Assembly (NCBI GenBank): GCA_947625905.1
Contig: CANQQJ010000009.1
Coordinates: 1 to 64,000 of the forward strand
Direction: 5' to 3'
Source of the DNA: an uncultured Clostridia bacterium
Lineage (GTDB): Bacteria; Bacillota; Clostridia; Monoglobales; Monoglobaceae
Length of the DNA stretch: 64,000 bases
Shown piece by piece: positions 43,786 through 52,491 of this stretch. Below the pieces are notes generated by a model. It did not search any database, was not told the DNA's origin, and worked only from the letters and a program-made list of their open reading frames with translations. Made by a program: the position numbers and the translations under genes. Position 1 is the first letter of the stretch. Each line of letters begins with the position of its first letter.

Positions 43786-45360
43786 TTATTTTGAGACTAT
43801 GTATACATGTGAATATAATTTTTCATTATTTTTGTACTTTGTATTTTCGCTCAGTTCTTCTAATATTTTATCAGCGTCATATCCGCTCGACCATTCTTTA
43901 TCCGTGTCAATAAAAACAATGATTTCATCGGGGTCACCGTAAGAATTAAAATAATCCTTCATCGCCTCAGAATTAGTGTTATTTGTCACAAATACATCGT
44001 TAAACCTCATCAACTGCGGCAAGCTGTGCGTAAGCGGAACATTTGAATTATTATCAAAATAAACACAAGGTTCATCCGCATATTCGTCGATTATATCGTT
44101 GTACTCTCTGTAATCCAAATACACATAGCTTGGTCTTAACACAAAGAGCGCCGCAAGCGACAACACCAATAACATTATCGCAAATTTATCCGATAAAAAT
44201 GTTTTCATTATATTAATTTTGTTTAACACATATATCGCTAAGCTGACCGTCAGCACTATGATCGGACTTATGTTATACACATATCTTTCAGCAAAAACGG
44301 GACTTATGATTCCGATAATTAGTATTGATATATATGCAGGAACAATAATGATCAACGCCCGCCAAACGCTGTCGTTTTCGCGAAATATATTTTTAATATC
44401 CTTCAGCTTTCCGTTTTTGATTATTAACACAAGCGCCAAAATTCCGACGATTACTGCAATCAGCATGTGCTTTGCGACCATTATTAAATAGTATATGAGC
44501 TTCGCCGCGTTATCTGTTAAATTAAACAAATTATCGAGCGCGTTCTGTCCCGACACAAGCTTGTCCGCAAACAAGTGGTCAATACACGCCGGAAATGCAA
44601 AATACACACATACAACACCGGCTAAAGCAAACAACATAAAGCACAACAAACTTTTGTATTTTTTACTTATCAACAAATATAAACATACTGCCGCACATAA
44701 AATAGCCGCGTATATCGCAAAGTAGTATTGAGTGAACAAACCCAAAAATATCACTATTGTAATCAGCGGATATATGTATCTCTTTCCGGTTTGCAGCAGC
44801 AAAACCGTAAGATACGCCAGCAAGACCGTAAGCAGAGTAAGTAAAACATACATTCTTATCATAATAGCCGTAGATAACCCTATAGTGCTTAAGCCGTACA
44901 AAATCAGCGTTATAACAGCAATTCTGTCACTTGCGAATAATCTTTTGCAAAGTTTACACAAAACACACAATGTCAGGATATATATGACAAAATCAAGCGC
45001 AAGAGCTTTGTACTTGCCGAACGAGTACCCCCCCCCGATCAAGGATGAAAGCGTGTGCAGAATATATGCATAAAGCGGGGGATGAACATCATTCACATGA
45101 TTTCTGTAAACACCCGCATAGTCAAATTTATTATCCTCAGCCGAAACCAAATCAAAAAACTCTTCCTGCGTTATAACCTTGTCAACCACGCTGTCACCTT
45201 TTATCGAGTTGCTGTTTCCGCAAAACGGCATCATCTCACCGTTTGCCATGCAATACATATATGTCTCGTCTATAAATAAACTCGATTTTAATATGCCGAG
45301 TAATACAAATGTTATCAATATGATGGCGAAAGATATAATGTATAGCTTGTTCCTTTTCAT
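43786..45360 (-). CDS. GT39/ArnT-like membrane glycosyltransferase with a G9 tract
   Basis: A 524-residue protein with about eleven membrane segments. The first outer loop has the acidic FIDETYMY pair and [11 protein letters not shown], as in polyprenyl-phosphate-sugar-dependent glycosyltransferases of the PMT/ArnT fold. A C-terminal outer domain follows residue 410. It could transfer a lipid-linked sugar to the glycan on the outside. Codons 109-111 are an uninterrupted run of nine G (45028-45036): one extra G gives a stop about 12 codons on, one fewer about 20 codons on. The gene is AT-rich, suggesting transfer. Confidence 0.85.
   Translation of the reverse strand: MKRNKLYIISFAIILITFVLLGILKSSLFIDETYMYCMANGEMMPFCGNSNSIKGDSVVDKVITQEEFFDLVSAEDNKFDYAGVYRNHVNDVHPPLYAYILHTLSSLIGGGYSFGKYKALALDFVIYILTLCVLCKLCKRLFASDRIAVITLILYGLSTIGLSTAIMIRMYVLLTLLTVLLAYLTVLLLQTGKRYIYPLITIVIFLGLFTQYYFAIYAAILCAAVCLYLLISKKYKSLLCFMLFALAGVVCVYFAFPACIDHLFADKLVSGQNALDNLFNLTDNAAKLIYYLIMVAKHMLIAVIVGILALVLIIKNGKLKDIKNIFRENDSVWRALIIIVPAYISILIIGIISPVFAERYVYNISPIIVLTVSLAIYVLNKINIMKTFLSDKFAIMLLVLSLAALFVLRPSYVYLDYREYNDIIDEYADEPCVYFDNNSNVPLTHSLPQLMRFNDVFVTNNTNSEAMKDYFNSYGDPDEIIVFIDTDKEWSSGYDADKILEELSENTKYKNNEKLYSHVYIVSK
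45028..45036 (-). repeat. G9 homopolymer tract in the GT39-like gene
   Basis: Nine G on the coding strand in the context GTACCCCCCCCCGATC (plus strand), the same 16 bases as at 47492-47507. Such tracts mutate by strand slippage; both neighbouring lengths cause early stops. Confidence 0.9.
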
Positions 45361-45378
45361 AATATTATTCTCCTTGTA

Positions 45379-46473
45379 TTATAATAATATTATATCGCAG
45401 ATCATGTCAACTTCATCCGGTGTCAGATCGGCGTAGAGCGGAAGCGTCAATATATTCTCGGCCGCGTGTTTGGCGTTCGGCGTGGGCTGCACCTCAAATC
45501 TGCCGGCGTAGCACTCAAGCTCGCTTGTTATGGGATAGAAATACTTTCTGGCGAAAATATTGTTTTCGGCGAGCTCCGCCGCTATCTTGTCGCGGCTCTT
45601 GCCGAACTTATCTTTGTCAAACAAAACGGGAAAGTAGGCATAGTTGGGTTTTACACCAATTTGAGGTTTCCAAACCTTTACTCCGTCGATCCCGTCAAGG
45701 CGTTCGATATAGCGTTTTACCGCTCTGCCTCGCTTCTCTATCTCGGCGTCCACATGGCGCAGGTTGCACAGACCCATGGCCGCGCGGAACTCGTCGAGCT
45801 TGGCGTTGCCCGCGACCTCGGGATAGCTGTCCTGCGTCTCCATCCCGAAGTTCTTTTGCATGCGCAGCTTGTCGGTCAGCGAATCATCATGATATGCGAC
45901 CGCTCCGCCCTCTATCGTGTTAAACACCTTGGTGGCATGAAAGCTGAGCATAGACGCGTCGCCGAAGTCGGCCGCGCCCTTTTCTCCGACGCGCACGCCG
46001 AAAGCGTGGGCCGCGTCGTATATGACCTTCAGGTTATGCTTTTTGGCGATCTTTTCTATTTTTTCTACATCACAGATATTGCCGTAGACATGCACGGGGA
46101 TTATCGCCGAGGTCTTTTCGGTTATCAGCGCCTCGATCTTGTCGGGGTCGATAGTAAAGTCGCCGGGCTTTATATCGCAGAACACGGGCGTCAGGCCGCA
46201 GCGCACTATCGCCTGCGTTGTCGAAGCGAAAGTGAAGGGCGTGGTTATCGCCTCGCCCGAAAGCCCGAGGGCGGCTATAACGCTCTCAAGCGCCAAATGT
46301 CCGTTGGTAAACAGCGAGATATTTTTTACCGACAAATACTCGCGAAGTTTTTCCTCAAGCTCGTTATGCTTCACCCCCATATTGGTGAGCCATCGGCTCT
46401 CCCAAAGGGGCTCTATTTCTTTTATATACTCCTCAATCGGCGCCACAGACGAGCGCGTAACATTGATTTGCAA
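45379..46473 (-). CDS. DegT/DnrJ/EryC1/StrS-family sugar aminotransferase
   Basis: A 364-residue PLP enzyme of the nucleotide-sugar aminotransferase family, with ALGLSGEAITTPFTFAST, PVHVYGNICDVE, VIYDAAHAFGV and the PLP lysine in SFHATKVFN. With rfbA and rfbB in the operon and no 3,4-ketoisomerase, the simplest reading is 4-amination of dTDP-4-keto-6-deoxyglucose to a dTDP-4-amino-4,6-dideoxyhexose. That is inference; gluco or galacto product cannot be told. It is 19 bp upstream of the GT39-like gene. Confidence 0.92.
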   Translation of the reverse strand: MQINVTRSSVAPIEEYIKEIEPLWESRWLTNMGVKHNELEEKLREYLSVKNISLFTNGHLALESVIAALGLSGEAITTPFTFASTTQAIVRCGLTPVFCDIKPGDFTIDPDKIEALITEKTSAIIPVHVYGNICDVEKIEKIAKKHNLKVIYDAAHAFGVRVGEKGAADFGDASMLSFHATKVFNTIEGGAVAYHDDSLTDKLRMQKNFGMETQDSYPEVAGNAKLDEFRAAMGLCNLRHVDAEIEKRGRAVKRYIERLDGIDGVKVWKPQIGVKPNYAYFPVLFDKDKFGKSRDKIAAELAENNIFARKYFYPITSELECYAGRFEVQPTPNAKHAAENILTLPLYADLTPDEVDMICDIILL

Positions 46474-46492
46474 AATATCATCATTCCTTTTT

Positions 46493-47680
46493 TTATTCCC
46501 ACCAGAAAAATTTTTCCGGCTTCCAACCTATCAGATCTTCAAGTTCATGTTTTGTGCCTCTTTGCAAAACAATCTGCCATACAAATTCGCCGTAAGTATT
46601 GGCTTCAATTACGCACCATCCTTTTTTGGACAACGCAATATCCCAGCCTACAAATCGCACCTCCGGAACGGCGTGTCCTATCTTATCAATCATTGAAAGA
46701 AGCTCATCCCACTTCGGGATCTGAAATCCTTTTAATTTTACGCCGGTTGACGGGTGACATACGTATTTACCAAGATGCTCGTCATATCCGTCAGTATTTA
46801 TAATGCCTGTTTTAGCGTCGATGCCCGCCATAACGCTTCCCGCCTGCGCACTGGCAATAAAATTGTTGTTTTTACCTATTTTGATCCAGGGATAAAATAA
46901 ATGGACCTTATCGCCGACTCTGAAAGTATTGCAGCGCAAACAGTTTATTGACGCGGGGTGAAGGCTTGCCATAGTATCTTCCTGCTCTATCAATTCCTCA
47001 AGCACCAATTTACCGGATTCGCGCTTTCTGATCATAGGATGATACTCTGACGCATCTATATTTTTCTCATTAAGAATTTTTTTGAATTCCTCTTCTAAAT
47101 TACAGTCATTTGATAAAGCAACTTTGTGAACACCCATTGCAAGGCCGAATTCTTCGGGCTTTACCACAAACTCTCGATGCTTTGCGACAAAATCGCGAAA
47201 TTTATCGTAATCATCATCTTTTTCGATACGTATTATATCTCGCAAATAATATTCTTTTAAAGCGCAATACGCCTCATATTTGTTTTCAAGTCGATCAGCG
47301 GCTTCGGTATCGTTTAAATAATCAAGATACATCATACGATTCCTTAAAGTTAAAAACTTGTTTTTTTCCGCATGACTTTTTTCATAAAAGCTGTAATATA
47401 TTTCCTCTTCTATAGTGCTGCCGTATACCCAATAATCATATATCGAATGATAAAACAGTTCCTCTTTGTTCATGCCGCCAAATAATAAATCGGTACCCCC
47501 CCCCGATCCGTTTTCGGCGTTTCTCTGCGAAATGATCTTGAAGTCGCTGTCAATTCTGTCTCGAATATAATCGGTCATATAATCGTTATATATATCCGTT
47601 CTGGTCTCATAGATCTTTTTTCCGATCGAAATTTTCTCGTTTAAATCATCGGTGATCTTCACAAAATTTTTCATGTCCAT
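46493..47680 (-). CDS. ATP-grasp protein of the sugar-transfer-associated type, with a G9 tract
   Basis: A 395-residue protein whose C-terminal half is an ATP-grasp domain (FVVKPEEFGLAMGVHK, KLVLEELIEQEDTMASLHP, VRFVGWDIALSKKGWCVIEAN). Such proteins occur in capsule and surface-glycan clusters and are thought to attach an amino acid or acid group through ATP-activated ligation. The N-terminal 170 residues are helical and charged. Nine G at 47496-47504 encode part of Ser59-Gly60-Gly61-Gly62-Thr63; a gain gives a stop about 20 codons later, a loss about 10 codons later. AT-rich. Confidence 0.82.
   Translation of the reverse strand: MDMKNFVKITDDLNEKISIGKKIYETRTDIYNDYMTDYIRDRIDSDFKIISQRNAENGSGGGTDLLFGGMNKEELFYHSIYDYWVYGSTIEEEIYYSFYEKSHAEKNKFLTLRNRMMYLDYLNDTEAADRLENKYEAYCALKEYYLRDIIRIEKDDDYDKFRDFVAKHREFVVKPEEFGLAMGVHKVALSNDCNLEEEFKKILNEKNIDASEYHPMIRKRESGKLVLEELIEQEDTMASLHPASINCLRCNTFRVGDKVHLFYPWIKIGKNNNFIASAQAGSVMAGIDAKTGIINTDGYDEHLGKYVCHPSTGVKLKGFQIPKWDELLSMIDKIGHAVPEVRFVGWDIALSKKGWCVIEANTYGEFVWQIVLQRGTKHELEDLIGWKPEKFFWWE
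47496..47504 (-). repeat. G9 homopolymer tract in the ATP-grasp gene
   Basis: Nine G on the coding strand within GTACCCCCCCCCGATC (plus strand). The same context occurs in the GT39-like gene 2.5 kb away, though in a different reading frame, so it was not kept for protein sequence. Confidence 0.9.
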
Positions 47681-47757
47681 CTGTATTGCTCCTCTTTGTA
47701 ACGCTTAAATATATTTACTTGATTTGTTATATCAATTTATCAAATTTCAAACCAATT

Positions 47758-48519
47758 TTATGACGAAAGGCTGCCGCCGTCGATATCGACATTAGAGCCG
47801 GTTATAAACTTTGACGCGCCGCTCAAAAGAAACGCGATCAAGTTAGCCACGTCTATCGGTTCGCCCAGACCGAGATATTGTCTGTTCATAACGATTTCGG
47901 CGTCTGCACTGCCCTGGCCGTTGTCCAAAAACTGCTGATATATATCAGTATCAATAAATGCGGGAACAACGGAGTTTACTCTGATCTGTTTCGGAGCAAG
48001 CTCTTTGGCAAGGCATTTTACCGAAACATCCATCGCGGCTTTTGATGCGCAGTAAGCCGTTTTTGTCTGATTGCCGCGCTTTGATGAGATCGACGATATA
48101 CCAACAATGCTCATGCCGGGATTAAAGCATTTTCTTTTGGTGATGCAACGTATCACTTCGACAAAAGCGTAGTAATTTATCGTCATAACATCGCGCAGAA
48201 CGGAAGGCTTCAGCATTTTAAGCGGTCTGTAACTGGTAATTCCCGCGCTGTGGACAAAGCCGTCAAGCGGACCGGTCTCTGATATCAAACGCTTGATAAA
48301 ACCCTCGATCTCATCCGTTTCGCTCAGGTCAAAGATATAGTAACAATGCCCATCGCCATCAAGGCTTGCCAAAACCTCTTTGAGCTTGTCCTCGCGGCGG
48401 GCGACCATAATCACCTTAGCGCCCAGTCTTGAGCAGAGTCTCGCGGTCTCCGCCCCCATTCCCGACGAGGCTCCCGTGATTAGTATTTGTTTTCCCGTTA
48501 AATCAATTACATTATACAT
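47758..48519 (-). CDS. SDR-family reductase, FabG-like (copy A)
   Basis: A 253-residue short-chain reductase with TGASSGMGAETARLC (cofactor site) and the catalytic Ser and Tyr-Lys in GISSISSKRGN and AYCASKAAMD (YxxxK). VARREDKLKEV after the second strand suggests NADPH preference. It directly follows a KAS III-like gene and resembles the second SDR at 49655, so a keto-acyl-ACP reductase role in the operon's own acyl pathway is likely. Confidence 0.88.
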   Translation of the reverse strand: MYNVIDLTGKQILITGASSGMGAETARLCSRLGAKVIMVARREDKLKEVLASLDGDGHCYYIFDLSETDEIEGFIKRLISETGPLDGFVHSAGITSYRPLKMLKPSVLRDVMTINYYAFVEVIRCITKRKCFNPGMSIVGISSISSKRGNQTKTAYCASKAAMDVSVKCLAKELAPKQIRVNSVVPAFIDTDIYQQFLDNGQGSADAEIVMNRQYLGLGEPIDVANLIAFLLSGASKFITGSNVDIDGGSLSS

Positions 48520-49617
48520 TTACATATCCTCCGGTGAATTAATTAATCCTTCTTCAAAATATTCGTCGGTCTCGATGATCGGAAAAATGTCGCCCGTGTT
48601 TAACTTTGCGGACAACACTCCCCACGAAAGTCCTACGCCGAAACCGCACATCAGGGCGTTTATATCTTTATTATCATCCGCATCTCCGTAAGCGTCACAC
48701 AGAACCAGCGGTATCGCGGGAGCCGATGTGTTTCCGAACTTGTCAATACAGAGCGGCATTTTGCCCGGCTCGACCTTAAGTTTTTTGATCAGCTGCTTGT
48801 GTATGAACTTGTTTGCCTGATGAAAAGCAAAGCAGTCGTAGTCATCAACAGTTGTGTCCGACTTTTTAAGGAAATCCTTTACCGTCCTCGGAACATCGGT
48901 TATTGTAAAACTGAACACGTCGGTTCCGTTCATGTTTATGTTATAAAGCGTTCTTGGATTGCCGTCGGGCCACATAATAATATCTCGAGGCGCGTCCATG
49001 TTTCTGAATCCGCCCGCGGGAGCGACGATCGCCTTGTAGCCCGAACCGTCTGTGCGGAGCAAGGCTTTGATATCCGAATCCTCCTCGGTTTTCTCAAGCA
49101 GCGCGGCGGCTCCGCCGTCGCCGAACAGCATGGCGGTCGACCTGTCGCCCGGGTTGACCATTTTTGTCATTGTCTCGCCCACAATAACCAGAGCCTTGTC
49201 GATATCAGAGCACTGCATCATCGCGGCGGCGGTCTGGACGCAGTAAACAAACGCCGAGCAGCCGAGACTTATGTCAAAAGCCGCACATTCCTTTGAAAGC
49301 CCGAGCCTTTTGTGCAGCACACAGGCTGTGGCGGGCCTCCTATAATCGGTAGAGTGAGCGCCGAAAACCAAAGCTCCGATCTCGCCGCGGTCAATATTTC
49401 TTTCGGTCAATATCTTCTCGGCGGCGGCAAATCCCAGGTCGGACGCGGTCTGATGCTCCGCAGCTTTCCGCGTCTCGCGCACTCCTGTCATTTTTGAAAA
49501 CTTATCTACCGCCTCGTCTCCGAATCTCGGCTTAAAGCTCTCGACGCTGACCTTTTCGGTCGGCAGTGCGCTGCATAAAGCGCTTATTTTTATATTATTA
49601 AAATTAAAATACGGCAT
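48520..49617 (-). CDS. KAS III-like 3-oxoacyl-ACP synthase (copy A)
   Basis: A 365-residue thiolase-fold condensing enzyme. The catalytic Cys120 is in DISLGCSAFVY, the His in AFHQANKFI and the Asn in DKFGNTSAPAI, the FabH-type triad. A C-terminal tail ending near ETDEYFEEG is shared with copy B and is not usual for FabH. The start at 49617 (MPYFNFNN) follows GGGGGAT. It is 1 bp from the SDR gene downstream. With copy B, SDRs and ACP it should build or prime a special acyl chain. Confidence 0.9.
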   Translation of the reverse strand: MPYFNFNNIKISALCSALPTEKVSVESFKPRFGDEAVDKFSKMTGVRETRKAAEHQTASDLGFAAAEKILTERNIDRGEIGALVFGAHSTDYRRPATACVLHKRLGLSKECAAFDISLGCSAFVYCVQTAAAMMQCSDIDKALVIVGETMTKMVNPGDRSTAMLFGDGGAAALLEKTEEDSDIKALLRTDGSGYKAIVAPAGGFRNMDAPRDIIMWPDGNPRTLYNINMNGTDVFSFTITDVPRTVKDFLKKSDTTVDDYDCFAFHQANKFIHKQLIKKLKVEPGKMPLCIDKFGNTSAPAIPLVLCDAYGDADDNKDINALMCGFGVGLSWGVLSAKLNTGDIFPIIETDEYFEEGLINSPEDM

Positions 49618-49654
49618 AAGCAAATCCCCCAAAATCAATAATATCTTATTATAC

Positions 49655-50410
49655 TTAGGTCAAATAACCACCATCTATAACCAAACCTGTTCCGGTAATA
49701 AATTTCGAAGCATCGGAAAGCAAGTAAGCAACAGCATAAGCAATATTTTCTTTATCAATTACACCCAAATATTGCTTATTATACAATTGTTCAATCGAAT
49801 TTTCATCATACCTATTAAGAAAATTTTCAAACATTCGCGTTTTAATCATACCCGCAGTTATTGCGTTAATCCTTATATTTTTATCCGCCAGTTCTTTCGC
49901 GAGAACATTAACGGAGCCTTCGATCGCTGCCTTTGAAGCTGCATAAGCAGACTGGGCTTTGTCACCGCTCCTGGCAGAAACGGATGACATAACAACGATA
50001 CTTCCGGAACCGTTATTATTGCACTTTTTCGAAAAAACTCTGACCAATTCAAAATATGAATAAAAATTAACAAGCATTAACTCATGAATGACTTGGTATT
50101 TCATTTGTCTTAAAGGTCTTGCAACTGCGACACCCGCGCAATGCACAATACCGTCAAGTTTGCCGTTTTCGCTTACAATTTTTTTTACCAACAACTCTAT
50201 TTCGTCAATATTTGATAAATCAAAACTGTAACAAGCATGGCCGTCACCGTCAAGCATTTTATATATATCACGCAGCTTTTCTTCTCGTCTGGCAACCATA
50301 ATAACTCTTGCGCCGAGATTGCTTATCAATTTGCAAACACTTTCTCCGACACCGTCAGAGGCGCCAGTTACAAGTACTGTTTTGTTTTTAAGATTTAATA
50401 TATTATTCAT
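49655..50410 (-). CDS. SDR-family reductase, FabG-like (copy B)
   Basis: A 251-residue short-chain reductase with TGASDGVGESVCK, VMSSVSARSGD and the catalytic AYAASKAAIEG (YxxxK). It is a clear paralogue of the SDR at 47758 but more AT-rich. The start at 50410 (MNNILNLKNK) has GGAGT 4 nt upstream; a longer open frame reaching into the ACP gene is rejected. It follows the ACP gene, fitting reduction of 3-oxoacyl-ACP to 3-hydroxyacyl-ACP. Confidence 0.88.
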   Translation of the reverse strand: MNNILNLKNKTVLVTGASDGVGESVCKLISNLGARVIMVARREEKLRDIYKMLDGDGHACYSFDLSNIDEIELLVKKIVSENGKLDGIVHCAGVAVARPLRQMKYQVIHELMLVNFYSYFELVRVFSKKCNNNGSGSIVVMSSVSARSGDKAQSAYAASKAAIEGSVNVLAKELADKNIRINAITAGMIKTRMFENFLNRYDENSIEQLYNKQYLGVIDKENIAYAVAYLLSDASKFITGTGLVIDGGYLT

Positions 50411-50477
50411 AGTTACTCCATTTTTAATATGCCGCGGAGAATTTACTATTGTTCCCCGCGGCAAATTATAATTACTA

Positions 50478-50696
50478 TCAGCCCATGTAATTAAGGATAT
50501 CGCCAACGGTCTTAAATGTCATTATCGTGTCTCCGGTAAGCTTTTTCTCAAACTCATCGCTCATAAGCACAATAAGCGAAAGCTTAGACATTGAATCCCA
50601 CTCGTCAAGTTCATCGAGAACGGTGTCAGCCGACAGATCTCCCTCGTCAAGCTCAAACATATCCTCAAGCAAAGCCAATTTCTCTTTCTCGGACAT
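50478..50696 (-). CDS. Dedicated acyl carrier protein
   Basis: A 72-residue acidic four-helix protein with the phosphopantetheine attachment Ser35 in EWDSMSKLS (DSM instead of the DSL of fatty-acid ACPs) and IVLMSDEFEKKL. GGAG precedes ATG at 50696. It lies between the two KAS III-like genes and the two SDR genes, so it is the likely carrier of the acyl group. The AcpS-NnrD fusion elsewhere in the window could activate it. Confidence 0.92.
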   Translation of the reverse strand: MSEKEKLALLEDMFELDEGDLSADTVLDELDEWDSMSKLSLIVLMSDEFEKKLTGDTIMTFKTVGDILNYMG

Positions 50697-50749
50697 AATC
50701 GCTCCTCCTTTCAGCAAAATAATAATATAGTAAACGCGTATAATGCGTT

Positions 50750-51826
50750 TTACGCATGCTCGATATGATCCTCGTATCCATCGTCAAAGTATTCATCGGT
50801 CATAAGAAGCGGCAAAATATCACTCTTTTCGAGCTCAATCGAAACGGCGCCCCACGACAGGCCGATGCCGAATCCGCAGAGCATCGCTTTTACCGATCCG
50901 TCATTATCGTCTCCGTAATGCTTTGTCAGCGCTGTGGCGATCGAAGTGGAGCTGGTATTGCCGAATTTATCAATCGACAAAAGATTCTGTTTTGATGAAA
51001 AACCCGCGCGGCGAGCCACATTCTTCATTATCAGCTTGTTGGCCTGATGAAGGATAATACAGTCATAATCTTCGGGCTTGGTTCCGATGTCGCGCATCAA
51101 TTCTTTGATAAGCGCGGGCGGCTTTTCTATAGCGAAATTAAAAACATCTATGCCGTTCATATATGACATCTGCGGACCTTCAAAATGCCTTTCGCCGCCC
51201 CACGGTTTTATTACGGCTTTAAAACCGCTGCCGTCGGTGCGCATAGCCATATCAAGCGGCGGCGCGACGCCGGTCTTTTCAAACAGCATAGCGCAGCCCG
51301 CGTCACCGAAAAGTTTGGCCTCGTTGTCCTCTCGGTCTACCCAGCCTTTTTCAATATAGCGTCTTTGATTCTTTCCGGTGGTGTCACCCGCCATCAAAAG
51401 CGCGTATTTCACGTTTGACGACTCCATGATTCCCGAAACGATGTTGATCCCGTACATAAGGCCCGAACAGCCGAGATTCACATCAAACGCCATACAGTCA
51501 TCAGACATCCCTAATCTGTTTTGCAAAACGCAGGCGGTCGCGGGCTCAATATAGTCGGGCGTTTGAGTAACAAAAACCAAAAGCCCTATATCCGCGGGAT
51601 CAACTCCGTCATGCTTTACGGCACTCATTGCGGCAGCATAACATAAATCGGCGGTGGTTTGCTTGTTCGACGCATCATATCTGCCCTCGACGCCGGTGCT
51701 TTTTTTAAACTTAGCAATATTTTTCTCGTCGGGCTCATTAATAAATTCCTCAACCGGCGTCCATTTTGACGGCACGGCTGTCACGAGAGCCTTGACTTTT
51801 ATATTATTAAATGAACTTTTTATCAT
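50750..51826 (-). CDS. KAS III-like 3-oxoacyl-ACP synthase (copy B)
   Basis: A 358-residue paralogue of copy A with the same triad: Cys120 in DVNLGCSGLMY, His in ILHQANKLI, Asn in DKFGNTSSTSI, and the same type of tail (LMTDEYFDDG). VFVTQTPDYIEPATACVLQ is the usual KAS III substrate-entry segment. It is the first gene of the acyl module (KAS III, ACP, SDR, KAS III, SDR). Two synthases could act in series or on different primers. Confidence 0.9.
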   Translation of the reverse strand: MIKSSFNNIKVKALVTAVPSKWTPVEEFINEPDEKNIAKFKKSTGVEGRYDASNKQTTADLCYAAAMSAVKHDGVDPADIGLLVFVTQTPDYIEPATACVLQNRLGMSDDCMAFDVNLGCSGLMYGINIVSGIMESSNVKYALLMAGDTTGKNQRRYIEKGWVDREDNEAKLFGDAGCAMLFEKTGVAPPLDMAMRTDGSGFKAVIKPWGGERHFEGPQMSYMNGIDVFNFAIEKPPALIKELMRDIGTKPEDYDCIILHQANKLIMKNVARRAGFSSKQNLLSIDKFGNTSSTSIATALTKHYGDDNDGSVKAMLCGFGIGLSWGAVSIELEKSDILPLLMTDEYFDDGYEDHIEHA

Positions 51827-51837
51827 AATTTATCTCC

Positions 51838-52491
51838 TTAAAAATCTACGCGCTTTGCGGGATTACCCATAACAAGAGTATTTTCCTTAACTTTTTTGAT
51901 CACAACGCTGCCCGCTCCTACGCGCGAATATGCTCCGACTTTAACGTGAGGGCAGAGAACCACATGACTGCCGAGAAAAACTCCGTCGCCGACCGTCACA
52001 TATCCCGATATGGCGCACGCAGGGCAAACGGTCGTGTAGCTTCCGATAACTGCATCATGACCTATTGTAGTATAAGCATTAAACAAGTTAAAACTGCCAA
52101 TTTTGACATCCGTGGAAATTCTGGTGCCGTTCTGAATAATGTTTCCCACACCAAGCTCCGCGGAATCAGCAATACCCGCGTTAGGCGACACAAGATTTAT
52201 AAACTCGGCGCCTTTGTCCAAGAATTCCGAAGTGATCCTTTTTTTAAACGGTATATCCGCTATCGCGAAAACATAGACATTATTATCGGAAATCTCATGG
52301 TCCTTTATGGTACCGATAATATCATAACCATGCGTGTTTTTTTCATAAAAATCTCCCGGTATGTCCGTGATAAAGCCTTTGACGCGCCACGGAGTTTCGG
52401 GTTTACGTCGAATAATATCAAGCGCAAGCCGAAGAGCCTCGCGTCCGAGACCTCCCGCTCCTATTATAACCAAATCTTTCATATTTTTCAA
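51838..52491 (-). CDS. NeuD/PglD/VioB-type sugar acyltransferase
   Basis: A 217-residue left-handed beta-helix acyltransferase. The N-terminal Rossmann-like part binds the nucleotide sugar (LVIIGAGGLGREALRLA), and hexapeptide repeats fill the C-terminal half (VGNIIQNGTRISTDVKIG, TTIGHDAVIGSYTTV, VTVGDGVFLGSHVVL, VGAGSVVIKKV), with the general-base His in TIGHDAVIG. It should acylate the amino group made by the DegT enzyme. Being next to the ACP/KAS III genes, the donor may be acyl-ACP or acyl-CoA from that module. Confidence 0.9.
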   Translation of the reverse strand: MKNMKDLVIIGAGGLGREALRLALDIIRRKPETPWRVKGFITDIPGDFYEKNTHGYDIIGTIKDHEISDNNVYVFAIADIPFKKRITSEFLDKGAEFINLVSPNAGIADSAELGVGNIIQNGTRISTDVKIGSFNLFNAYTTIGHDAVIGSYTTVCPACAISGYVTVGDGVFLGSHVVLCPHVKVGAYSRVGAGSVVIKKVKENTLVMGNPAKRVDF

